Shown here in pieces: positions 1 to 7,706 of a stretch of DNA of 64,000 bases. Origin of the DNA: Fen-178 sp049516835 (GTDB taxonomy: Bacteria; Acidobacteriota; Terriglobia; Bryobacterales; Bryobacteraceae); the NCBI GenBank assembly GCA_049516835.1, contig JBEKSR010000013.1, positions 1-64,000 on the forward strand. The letters run 5' to 3'. The notes under the pieces are model-generated. The model was given only the letters and a program-made list of their open reading frames with translations. It was not told where the DNA came from and ran no database searches. The position numbers and the translations under genes were made by a program. Position 1 is the first letter of the stretch. Each line of letters begins with the position of its first letter.

Positions 1-123
1 CAGCCCTGGCAACGGAACATCAATCCTATTCACATTGGTCTTGCCCATCTCTCATTTCCTTCCCCGCCCTCGACAGTAATTACGAGTAGGGTAGGTGTCT
101 CACGATTGTAGGCACGGAGGGCA

Positions 124-717
124 GTGCCGTTGCCACCCGGACTGACCATCGCGCACATAAGCGCCGCGATTGAGTTCGTAGAAGAGAAGGCCGAAGAACT
201 CATCGAACTGTACTTCGAGCAAGCCAACATCTTCAGCGGTGTGGTCGGAATCTTGGGTGTTCGCGCCCTCGATTCACTCAGCCCCTACAAGCGCCACAAG
301 CATCCGGATATCGCTCAGCAGAGATTCCCAGACTTGTCGCTCCGCGGCCGTTTGGCTCCTTCACCCATCGAATCTCTGGAATCCAAGGGCAGTACCAGGC
401 CCTGGGCCATCCAGTCGCACTACAACCACGCGGGGTGGTACATCGTCTGGCGCTATGCGATTGACCCGACCAAACGTATGAAGCGGGGCCGGCCCGCGCT
501 CGTCTGGCGTGTGGACATACCGTTTCTCAAGGAAGAACACTGGAAGTACGAAGGCAGCAAAGCTGCCGAAGGGCATGGCGGCAGGACTCACACATTTGGA
601 GTCAAGAATCCAGCCAGCGTGATTTCTCGTGCGATCGTTTACCAGACCCCAGGGATCGTCCTCTCCAGGGGAGGCCCCACACTTGTGAACGGCACCGCTT
701 CGTCAACCCAGGTCTAG
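124..717 (+). CDS. Hypothetical protein, possible PD-(D/E)xK nuclease
   Basis: A 197-residue protein that I do not recognise by family. An in-frame stop at 109-111 limits the 5' end. The GTG at 124 sits only three bases after AGG, so the TTG at 130, about nine bases after GGAGG, may be the true start. Residues 69-70 are Pro-Asp and residues 86-88 are Glu-Ser-Lys, giving a P-D-x15-E-x-K arrangement like the core of PD-(D/E)xK nucleases. It is followed by an aromatic-rich stretch (GWYIVWRY) and a basic segment. A restriction-endonuclease-like role is inference only. No methyltransferase is adjacent inside the window; the left flank is not visible. Confidence 0.55.
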   Translation: MPLPPGLTIAHISAAIEFVEEKAEELIELYFEQANIFSGVVGILGVRALDSLSPYKRHKHPDIAQQRFPDLSLRGRLAPSPIESLESKGSTRPWAIQSHYNHAGWYIVWRYAIDPTKRMKRGRPALVWRVDIPFLKEEHWKYEGSKAAEGHGGRTHTFGVKNPASVISRAIVYQTPGIVLSRGGPTLVNGTASSTQV

Positions 718-731
718 CGCGCCACTCGCGG

Positions 732-761
732 TTGCGGCGCCCGCCGCCGCACTGCTATAAT
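732..761 (+). promoter_or_regulatory. Probable sigma-70 promoter of rpmB
   Basis: A consensus -10 (TATAAT, 756-761) lies 18 bases after TTGCGG (732-737). A ribosome binding site AGGAG near 779-783 precedes the rpmB ATG. The -35 match is only partial. Confidence 0.55.
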
Positions 762-796
762 CGTTCTTTCGAGATCAGCAGGAGATTCCCGTCTTT

Positions 797-988
797 ATGG
801 CACGAGTTTGCGAAGTGTGCGGCCGCGGACCTCAATTCGGCAACCGGATCAGTCATGCCCATAACGTCACCAAGCGGCGCTGGAACCTGAACTTGCAGAC
901 GGTCCACGCAATGGTGAACGGCGCCAGCCGCCGCATCCGCGCCTGCACGTCGTGCATCCGCTCCGGCAAGGTTCAGAAAGCCGCGTAA
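797..988 (+). CDS. rpmB: Ribosomal protein bL28
   Basis: A 63-residue protein with the bL28 pattern: an N-terminal MARVCEVCGRGP with a Cys-x2-Cys pair (residues 5 and 8), GNRISHAHN, the TKRRWNLNLQ segment and a C-terminal CTSCIRSGKV. The two CxxC pairs mark the zinc-binding form of L28. It is a component of the 50S subunit. Length is normal for the family. It has its own promoter upstream and converges with the DinB-like gene, with a GC-rich hairpin between them. Confidence 0.95.
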   Translation: MARVCEVCGRGPQFGNRISHAHNVTKRRWNLNLQTVHAMVNGASRRIRACTSCIRSGKVQKAA

Positions 989-993
989 GGATT

Positions 994-1012
994 GGCCGAG
1001 TGCAACTCGGCC
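994..1012. terminator. Hairpin between convergent genes
   Basis: A perfect 8-bp stem (GGCCGAGT with ACTCGGCC) and a 3-base loop lie five bases after the rpmB stop. There is no T-tract, so it could be a weak terminator or an RNA 3'-end stabiliser rather than a classical intrinsic terminator. Confidence 0.45.
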
Positions 1013-1022
1013 GCAGGTTGCC

Positions 1023-1478
1023 TTACGGCAAACCTGCCCCACAAAGAATCTGGTCCAGGTGGTGCTCGAGGTGTGCCACGTAGTCCTCGATCAGGGCGGA
1101 CAGCGCGACGGGCGCCTTGCCGCCGATCGCGCACTCGTGTGCGAAACTGGCTTCCGGCATCGCCTCGATGATGTGCACCAGGTGGCGGTTCAACAGGAGC
1201 CAGAGATTCACCAGGTCCGGCCAGGGTTCGGTGGCGTAAGCCTGAGCGGCCACCCAGGCTTCCTGCTCATAGTTGGGGAACTCGAGACTCGGCACAAACT
1301 GCGCGCGCACGAATCGCTGGTGATTGTTGCCGGCGGAATCGATCAGGTGGCCGAGGATTTCCTTCTTCGACCAGCGGCCGGGCGCTGAACGGAGCGCGGC
1401 ATCGCTTTCGGAAATGTTGCATAGCCGGGGCGGAACCGATCCCAGTATCCGCGCCAGCCGGTTGGCGGCTTCCATCAT
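1023..1478 (-). CDS. DinB-like four-helix protein
   Basis: A 151-residue protein of the DinB/YfiT superfamily. Typical features are the W-S-x-K-E-I-L-G-H-L-I-D-S segment near residues 36-47, which supplies the first metal-ligand histidine, and the C-terminal YVAHLEHHLDQIL, which supplies the other two. These proteins are metal-dependent four-helix bundles, often thiol transferases, but the substrate cannot be read from sequence. Its ATG at 1478-1476 overlaps the TGA of the upstream propeller gene, so it is the third gene of a translationally coupled operon starting near 5532. Confidence 0.8.
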   Translation of the reverse strand: MMEAANRLARILGSVPPRLCNISESDAALRSAPGRWSKKEILGHLIDSAGNNHQRFVRAQFVPSLEFPNYEQEAWVAAQAYATEPWPDLVNLWLLLNRHLVHIIEAMPEASFAHECAIGGKAPVALSALIEDYVAHLEHHLDQILCGAGLP

Positions 1479-3754
1479 TTGAGAATCACCTTGGTCACTC
1501 CGGTGTTGTTGGCGCTGTCGGCGGCGCGGATGGTGAGCAGGTGCTCGCCGGGCGCCAGGCCGGTGAGGTCGAGCACGAATTTCTCGCGCAGCGAATCGAT
1601 CACGCCGTCGGCGGCCGCCACGGGCACCCAGCTTGCGGCGTCCAGGGAGTATTCGCAGCGCCGCAAGGGAGAGGCGGCGTCGGCGGCTTCGAACTCAATG
1701 TGCGCGGCGCCGCCGGATTGGCGCACCACGCCGATGGTCACCACCGGCGGCGTGTTGTCGATCATCACCGGGGCGCTCACCAGTTGCCCTTCGCGCGCGG
1801 TGGCCGGCGGGTTGGCTTCACGATCGGAGGCCACTACGCGGAAAAAGTACTTGCCGTCGGCCAGCACGTCGGCGTCGAAAGTGACCGAATTGTCGTGCGT
1901 GTCGCCGCGCAGCAGCTTCCACTGGGTCTCGTCTTCGCCGCGGAAGTAAACGTTATAGACCAGCCGGTCGCCATCGGGATCTTCCCCCTGCCAGGCGACC
2001 GTGATCTGCTGCGAGGCGGCGCGCGGCAGCGTCTGCGTGGGGGCGCCGGCGGGGGCCGAACCGGTGACGTCCCCGGTGTCGCTCACCGTGACGCTGTACG
2101 GTGCCGAAGGCGCGCTGGCTGCCGGCCTGGCGGTCTGCGAGGCCGCCACCGACTGCATGATGACGTTGATGCTCTTCACCACCGGCGGCGAGTTCTGCGG
2201 CAGGTAGGCCAGGGTGACGCTGTCCAGCACCGGCGTGCCCCCACCCCCCGCTCCGCCCGCCAGTTCCGCCTTCCATTGGATGTAGCGCGCGTTGGGGCTG
2301 GTGATACGGGAGCCGGATGCGTCGGCCAGCGGCTCGGACCAATCGCTCCACGTGCGGTCGGGCTTGGCCGAGTTGCCGGAGCGCGTGCGGAAGCGCACCG
2401 AGCAGCCGGCGGGCGCGTCCGCCCGCCAATTCAGACTGCCCCAGCGTGACGCCGTGCCGGAATCGTGCACGGGGGCTTCGTAAGAGCCGCTCGCGCCCGG
2501 CGTTTCCCCTAGCCGGAAGATGCGGCCCATGTCGCTGGTGGCGGCCAGCACCGAATGGTCCGACGGCAGCAGGCGCGTGGTCTCGCCCTCGTTGGTCTGC
2601 GCCACCAGCGTGACGCGGCGGTCTGGCGCCAGGCCGTAGATGCGGCCGTTGTTGTCGGTGGAGAAAAGAATCTGCTTTTCGAGCGCCAGCAGATCGTAGA
2701 CGTTCTCCTCTTTGGAACTCCACAGCGTCTCGACCGTGTTGTCCGGGTTGATGCGATAGACGGCGGATTTTTCGACGCCGCTCACCTCCGCCACCGGCGT
2801 GAACTGAGTGCTCACCTGGGGAGTGGAAACCGGGGCGGCTGATTGCGGCTGCGGCTTGGCGGGCTCGGGCGGCTTGATTTCACCGGGGCCGGTGTTCTGG
2901 GCTTCCACCGTGATGGTAGTGGTGGCCGCGGCCGCGCCCGAGCCGCCGGCCGTGCCCTGCGCGGCCTGCGCGGCGCTTTGCGCCCGTTTGGCCACCGAGC
3001 CGCCCAGCGCGGCCGCGTACACCGTGCCATCCGGCATGGGAACGATGGCGCGGATTTCCGGCAGACTCGCATCGTACAGCACGAAGGCCTTGTCCTTGGC
3101 GGAAATGCGGTAGAGAATGCCGTTGGGCTCGGTGCCCGCCAGCACCCGGCCTTGCGAATCCACGGCCAGGCCGGTGATGTGCGACTGGCCGGTATCGTAA
3201 TACAGTTCGCCGCGGCCCGCGCCGGTTACGCGGAAGACCTTGCCCTGGTCGCCCGTGCCCACGTAAAGCGCGCCGTCGGGCCCCGCCGCCAGCGACCAGA
3301 TGTAGCGGGTCCTGGGCGCGAAGTATTCCGTGGCCTTGCCGTCTTCGATCCGGTAAACCTTGCCATCCGGCGAGGTGCCGGCGTAAACCGCGCCGCTCGG
3401 GTCCACCGCGACGGCAAAGACTTCGGGTTGCTCGGCGGTCCACAGCAGCGAGCCTTTGCCCGCGCGGTCGATGCGATAAACCCGGCCGCGGTGGCCCGTG
3501 CCGGCGTAGAGCGTTCCATCGGGGGCTTCCGCCACGCTCCAGATCACCGGCTGGTCCGACGTGAAGACAGTCTCCATTTTCGGCGCGAGCGAAAGGCGGC
3601 CCTCGCGGCTGAGCGAGATGCCATCGAAGCGGCCACGGACGAAATCGCTGTACGAGCTCATCTCCCAGGTCTGGGTGCCGCTGGCGAGCGCGTAGGCGGC
3701 GAGCGCGGCGGCGATTGCGGCGGTGCGGGCGGAATAGCGCATGGCAACCATCAT
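1475..3754 (-). CDS. Secreted beta-propeller protein with C-terminal Ig/FN3-like domains
   Basis: A 759-residue protein. An N-terminal signal peptide (MRYSARTAAIAAALAAYALA) is followed by repeated strands of the type G-x-V-Y-x-G-T-x-x-x-G-K-V-Y-R-I, which build a propeller over about residues 45-310. A Pro/Ala/Gln-rich linker containing repeated PQ and AP residues follows, then FN3/Ig-like domains and a C-terminal cadherin-like DxxNN strand. No catalytic motif was seen, so it is probably an extracytoplasmic binding or sensing protein. The ATG at 3754 overlaps the stop of the S55 protease gene (ATGA), which decides the start; an open frame continuing upstream of it to 4789 is the shadow of that gene. 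Confidence 0.8.
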   Translation of the reverse strand: MMVAMRYSARTAAIAAALAAYALASGTQTWEMSSYSDFVRGRFDGISLSREGRLSLAPKMETVFTSDQPVIWSVAEAPDGTLYAGTGHRGRVYRIDRAGKGSLLWTAEQPEVFAVAVDPSGAVYAGTSPDGKVYRIEDGKATEYFAPRTRYIWSLAAGPDGALYVGTGDQGKVFRVTGAGRGELYYDTGQSHITGLAVDSQGRVLAGTEPNGILYRISAKDKAFVLYDASLPEIRAIVPMPDGTVYAAALGGSVAKRAQSAAQAAQGTAGGSGAAAATTTITVEAQNTGPGEIKPPEPAKPQPQSAAPVSTPQVSTQFTPVAEVSGVEKSAVYRINPDNTVETLWSSKEENVYDLLALEKQILFSTDNNGRIYGLAPDRRVTLVAQTNEGETTRLLPSDHSVLAATSDMGRIFRLGETPGASGSYEAPVHDSGTASRWGSLNWRADAPAGCSVRFRTRSGNSAKPDRTWSDWSEPLADASGSRITSPNARYIQWKAELAGGAGGGGTPVLDSVTLAYLPQNSPPVVKSINVIMQSVAASQTARPAASAPSAPYSVTVSDTGDVTGSAPAGAPTQTLPRAASQQITVAWQGEDPDGDRLVYNVYFRGEDETQWKLLRGDTHDNSVTFDADVLADGKYFFRVVASDREANPPATAREGQLVSAPVMIDNTPPVVTIGVVRQSGGAAHIEFEAADAASPLRRCEYSLDAASWVPVAAADGVIDSLREKFVLDLTGLAPGEHLLTIRAADSANNTGVTKVILK

Positions 3755-5532
3755 TCCTTGATTTCCACCTGGATGGTCTTGGAGCCGGAGACCACCATAT
3801 CGCCGGCGTCCACCTCCATCCCCACGACTTTTGAGTTGCGGGTCTGGGTGATCCCGGCCAGGCTCGATTGCGAGCCCGCCAAAATAAGAGCCACCGAGGC
3901 CGGCGGATCCGGCAGGTCCGCGCCTTCCAGTTGAAACGCGGGGTCGGCGCGCCACACGCGGATGTAAGCCTTGGTGTTGGGGTGCAGATTGTTCACCGTG
4001 GCGATCAACTGGCCGGCGCTCCGGGGGCTGGTGGTGAGAATCTGCCTGAAATCCGCCAGGTTGGCGGTGTTGGCGTCGGCCACCGTGAAGTACAGCGGTC
4101 CAGGTTCGGCGCCGATGGGCACCTGGTATTCCACCTGGCGCGCGGTCTCGGCCCCGTTCTCGCCCGCCAGCACGACGTTCAGCAACACCTTTTCGCCGGG
4201 CCGCACTTCGCGCCGCGAAACCGAGATGCCATCGATGGTCAGTTGCTTTTTCTGGGCGAAAGCTTCGATATGGATCGCCACCTTCTTCAGTTCGAGCGAG
4301 CTGAAGCTGCTTTGCATCACGTAGGCCACCGGGACGGCGACGGAAAGCGAAACCAGCATGGCGGAGCCGTTGTCCGCGGCGTACATGTTCTCCAGCCGCA
4401 CCGGCGCGGGGGCATTCTGGAATTCCACTTCTCCGGTGACGCGGACGCTGGAGGCGCCCACGGTGCGCTCGGTGGCGTCGATGGCGGAGTAGACGGCCAT
4501 CTGCAGCAGCAGCGGCGAAAGCAGCGGGTCGTTGACCATCTCGACCTGGTAAGACTCGACGGCGCGGCCGGCTCGCGATACGCCGATCGAGACCGGCACC
4601 AGGGCCGCGCGCTTCCCCAGCTCGCCGGCGATGGCTGTGTCGTGATCCTGCGAGATGGTGCCCATCCATTCCCTGGGTGAGGCCAGTTTGAAGGACGTGT
4701 TGAGGCTGGGCAGCAGCGCGATGACATCGGCGCGGGCAAAGGGCAGCGCGGTCGCGCCGACGGCCAGGAACCGGTGCCCGAAGGCCCACACGCGATTGCC
4801 GTCGATGTAGGTGACGGCGCCATCCGCGCCCACGCTGAGGTCTCCGGCCATCAGCTCGACGCTGATCATGGAGCCGGGCTTGAGATCGGCGGGGTTGCCC
4901 ATGCCGGGATCGATTTTTCCGCCCGCGGTGATGCCCTGGCGCGGCTCCAGGCCCAGCGCGCGCAGTTGCGGCGCGAACGCCTCGAGCGTGGCGCGGCTGA
5001 ACCCGCCGAAGGAGATGGGGGTGGCGATATCCACCATGCGCGCCTCGCCGGCGGGCCCAGAGGGCACTCCGCGCTCGGGCCTCGGCAGGACGTGCGTGAG
5101 ATCCCGATCGGCCAGCGCGATGGCGGCGCGCTGGACCGGCCCAGAGGCGGATGGTAACGCCGTGGCGGGCCGCATCATGTCCTGGATGGGCCGAATGCCG
5201 GCGATGGGGTCCTTGGCGAACGGAAACGCCATGGCCACCGCGCCCACCAGCTTGCCGTCGATATAGACCGGGCTGCCGCTCATGCCCGCCATGACCCCGG
5301 TATGTTCCAGCGGCCCGCCCGAAAGCCGCGCCAGAATCAGCGATTCCTTGGGGCCGACGTTATCCAGCACGCCCAGGATCTCGACCTGGAATTCGTCCAC
5401 CTGGCTGCCCGAAAAGACGGTCCTGCCCGTGCCGCGCATGCCGGGCTTGACGTCCTGCAACGGAAAGAAGCCGGTTTGCGCGGCGAGAGCCGCGGCTAGC
5501 GCGAAGACAGCCGGAACCACGAAGCGGGGCAC
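3751..5532 (-). CDS. SpoIVB-like (S55) serine peptidase domain protein
   Basis: A 593-residue exported protein. The GTG start at 5532 gives a clean signal peptide (PAVFALAAALAAQ) followed by FPLQDVKPGMRGTG, typical of SpoIVB peptidase S55 domains. The GMSGSP motif at about residues 83-88 supplies the likely nucleophilic serine and is followed by YIDGKLVGA. The C-terminal half is made of Ig-like beta domains. SpoIVB itself signals sporulation in Bacillus, but stand-alone homologues occur widely in Acidobacteriota and their substrates are unknown. First gene of a coupled three-gene operon with the propeller and DinB-like genes; the partnership suggests an envelope processing function. Confidence 0.8.
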   Translation of the reverse strand: MPRFVVPAVFALAAALAAQTGFFPLQDVKPGMRGTGRTVFSGSQVDEFQVEILGVLDNVGPKESLILARLSGGPLEHTGVMAGMSGSPVYIDGKLVGAVAMAFPFAKDPIAGIRPIQDMMRPATALPSASGPVQRAAIALADRDLTHVLPRPERGVPSGPAGEARMVDIATPISFGGFSRATLEAFAPQLRALGLEPRQGITAGGKIDPGMGNPADLKPGSMISVELMAGDLSVGADGAVTYIDGNRVWAFGHRFLAVGATALPFARADVIALLPSLNTSFKLASPREWMGTISQDHDTAIAGELGKRAALVPVSIGVSRAGRAVESYQVEMVNDPLLSPLLLQMAVYSAIDATERTVGASSVRVTGEVEFQNAPAPVRLENMYAADNGSAMLVSLSVAVPVAYVMQSSFSSLELKKVAIHIEAFAQKKQLTIDGISVSRREVRPGEKVLLNVVLAGENGAETARQVEYQVPIGAEPGPLYFTVADANTANLADFRQILTTSPRSAGQLIATVNNLHPNTKAYIRVWRADPAFQLEGADLPDPPASVALILAGSQSSLAGITQTRNSKVVGMEVDAGDMVVSGSKTIQVEIKE

Positions 5533-5639
5533 ACAACCATTGTAGTCTTGCGCCGGTGGGGCACGCTTTAGCCTGCCCAGACCACCAGGAGGCGTGTGCC
5601 TTCCACTTTTGCGTCGCGCGCCGGAAATTCGCAGCGGCA

Positions 5640-5668
5640 TTGACCCGGGGTGATCCGTGGAGTAGTAT
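5640..5668 (+). promoter_or_regulatory. Probable promoter of tRNA-fMet
   Basis: TTGACC (5640-5645) and TAGTAT (5663-5668) are separated by 17 bases, and the -10 lies just before the mature tRNA 5' end at 5674. Confidence 0.6.
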
Positions 5669-5673
5669 GGAAT

Positions 5674-5751
<78 letters not shown>

Positions 5752-5763
5752 ACCAATCCCCTG

Positions 5764-6891
5764 TTAATTCAGATGTTTAGGGCCGTTTTCCGTCGGCACC
5801 GGTGACGGTGCGCTGTGGGGAGCTGTGCCCAGGATTGTGCCCAGACCGGCGTTCAAACGCTTCTCCATCCTCTCTGCTGCATCTTTCAGATCCCTCGGGC
5901 TGATGATGTTGTAGCGATCAAACACGGAGCGTGTCTTGTGGCCCGAAATCTCCATCGCCACGTTCTCAGGAACTCCGGCGAGACGCATATTCCGCACGGC
6001 TGAACGCCGGAGGTCATGGAACAGGAGGCCCGACACCTTCGCTCGATCGCATGCTGACGCCCATGCCTTGCGGAAGTCCGCGATGGGTTGGCCATCATGG
6101 TTAAACACTTGCGGGCAAGTGGGAAAACGTGCTTCCCCCATTTCCTTTGCCATCGATAACCAATGCGGCATCTCACCGTAGATTGGAAGTTTCCTGCCCT
6201 TCTTGTTTTTTGTCGTGCCCGGCATCAGTGTAATTACACGCAGGTTGAAATCGACTTGGGGCCACTGCATACTGAGCAGTTCGCCGAGGCGGCACCCAAC
6301 GTGATATGCAACCACGAACAATGGCCGCAAATACTCGGGCAGTTCCTGGCGCAAACGGACGTAGCCCGAATCGTCGAGGAAGCCTGTTCGAACGTTGTCC
6401 TCTTTGAGCATTGGAGTATGCACTACGCGCGCAACCTTGGGCGGGTCACACTGGGCAGCCAACCGGAAGCTGCGCTCAACGATCTCCAGTTCCCGGTTTA
6501 TTGTTGCTGGCGCTGCGCCGGCCTCAAGCCTTTTTGCCCGGTAGCGCTTGACAAGGTGCGTTGTGAAGTCGGCAACTCTTACTGTTTCGAGGGCCGGGCG
6601 GAGATGGTTCTTGAGGCGCGACTCCATATGTGGGAGGCTGGCCCGCCGGTTGATCCGATAGTCCTCGACCAGATCGTCGAACAAATCGGAGAGCCGGATT
6701 CGCTCTGGCGTTAGGCCCGCGAACCTCCCCGTCACGATTTCGCCGTTCCTGAGTTTCAGCAGGCGCTCTGCTTGCTCGTAGCTGTCGCTGCGGCTGGATT
6801 CTCGGAAAGGCTGGCCGCTCCGATAGTACTTTATCCAGTAGATTGCGCCTCTCTGGTAGATGCTGCCGAGTTTGGGTTTTCGTTTTCGCAT
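5764..6891 (-). CDS. Tyrosine recombinase (integrase)
   Basis: A 375-residue integrase from the ATG at 6891; an open extension of 13 codons upstream is less likely. It has an N-terminal SAM-like core-binding domain (about residues 60-165) and a catalytic domain with the full set of active residues: Arg in GCRLGELL (~201), Lys in the KNKKGRK loop, His-x2-Arg in FHDLRRS (~292-295), His in SGHKTRS (~318) and Tyr in FDRYNI (~327). It should catalyse integration and excision at the tRNA-fMet repeat 13 bases downstream of its stop. It lies 35 bases after the excisionase-like gene. Its C-terminal TILGTA segment is echoed at 19887-19908. Confidence 0.93.
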   Translation of the reverse strand: MRKRKPKLGSIYQRGAIYWIKYYRSGQPFRESSRSDSYEQAERLLKLRNGEIVTGRFAGLTPERIRLSDLFDDLVEDYRINRRASLPHMESRLKNHLRPALETVRVADFTTHLVKRYRAKRLEAGAAPATINRELEIVERSFRLAAQCDPPKVARVVHTPMLKEDNVRTGFLDDSGYVRLRQELPEYLRPLFVVAYHVGCRLGELLSMQWPQVDFNLRVITLMPGTTKNKKGRKLPIYGEMPHWLSMAKEMGEARFPTCPQVFNHDGQPIADFRKAWASACDRAKVSGLLFHDLRRSAVRNMRLAGVPENVAMEISGHKTRSVFDRYNIISPRDLKDAAERMEKRLNAGLGTILGTAPHSAPSPVPTENGPKHLN

Positions 6892-6926
6892 GGCAAACCA
6901 GGTATACGCACCGACCGCAAGCGAAA

Positions 6927-7214
6927 TCAAGTCGCGGTGCGCTTGTTCTCGTCAATCCAAGCATCGAGGTCCCGCCTGTCGATAAAGACCCGCCGATCGG
7001 ACCGAACGGTTGGAATTCGTCGCTCGCTCACCATGTGGGTAAGGGCTTCCGGTGTTCGGCCGATGTACTTTGCCGCTTGCTGGACCGTGAGGAGTCTGGG
7101 CTGCGCCGAGGCCGTCGAGCAGTTCCCAAGACGTTCCAAGACTCTTATGGCGACGCGGTCTGCAAGTGCATGTACGAGAGCTTCCAAGCCGAGTGCAAGC
7201 GAGCCGTCGGGCAT
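6927..7214 (-). CDS. Excisionase-like HTH protein
   Basis: A 95-residue protein from ATG 7214; a GTG at 7265 would add 17 residues. The C-terminal half, LLTVQQAAKYIGRTPEAL followed by RRIPTVRSDRRVFIDRRDLDAWI, is the classic MerR-type winged HTH of the excisionase family (helix_turn_helix_17). The N-terminal part is a predicted helix without a recognised domain. Its position directly upstream of the integrase on the same strand fits a recombination directionality factor. Confidence 0.8.
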   Translation of the reverse strand: MPDGSLALGLEALVHALADRVAIRVLERLGNCSTASAQPRLLTVQQAAKYIGRTPEALTHMVSERRIPTVRSDRRVFIDRRDLDAWIDENKRTAT

Positions 7215-7295
7215 GGCCGTATTTCCCAGAATGTTTGCCTGTTCTTGATTCCCGCTGCCGCGCACCGTGCTTCTCCCGCTATTGCACCGAATTAC

Positions 7296-7706
7296 CTAAC
7301 CGCGTTGCCATCGACCCTTCCTAAGCCGCTTCCACGCCGGGTTGTCGGCCCTGGGCACGCACAACACCGTCACATCCAGCCTTCGCCTGCGAATTACCCA
7401 CAAGGTCCGTACGGAGAGCGCCAGAACCCGGCTGGGGACCGGCGAGACCTCGTAGAACTGGCCGCACAGGAGCGGCGAGTCCGAAATGATTTGCGCTTGC
7501 GCTCCCTCCGGCAGCCCTTTCAGAGCCGAGAGCAGCCCATGGTATTCGACCTCGATTTTGGTGACGCTGGGGACATCCTCCGACCGCCTCTTGCCGGTGG
7601 TTTCGTTGACCCAGGCGAAGGCGGCCCCCCTTCCATCCCGGTAGATGTCGGCGCTGAGAAACACGCGTACCGGCCGTTCGGGATTGTCCGGTCTTTCCGC
7701 AGTCAT
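7296..7706 (-). CDS. RNase H-like protein (divergent)
   Basis: A 136-residue protein whose layout parallels the RNase HI domain encoded just upstream. A first strand with Asp20 (FLSAD) is followed by FAWVNETTGKRR, IEVEYHGLLSAL with Glu54, IISDSPLL with Asp76, and PRADNPAW with Asp121. All four RNase H acidic positions can therefore be filled, though the usual DGG/DGA turn after the first Asp is missing. Its ATG overlaps the stop of the Rep-RNase H gene (ATGA). Either an active second RNase H or a diverged regulatory copy. Confidence 0.68.
   Translation of the reverse strand: MTAERPDNPERPVRVFLSADIYRDGRGAAFAWVNETTGKRRSEDVPSVTKIEVEYHGLLSALKGLPEGAQAQIISDSPLLCGQFYEVSPVPSRVLALSVRTLWVIRRRRLDVTVLCVPRADNPAWKRLRKGRWQRG

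Noticed and set aside
1541..3934. Long plus-strand frames opposite the propeller gene
   Set aside because: Arg/His/Gly-rich shadows without initiation signals; the minus-strand operon is well supported.
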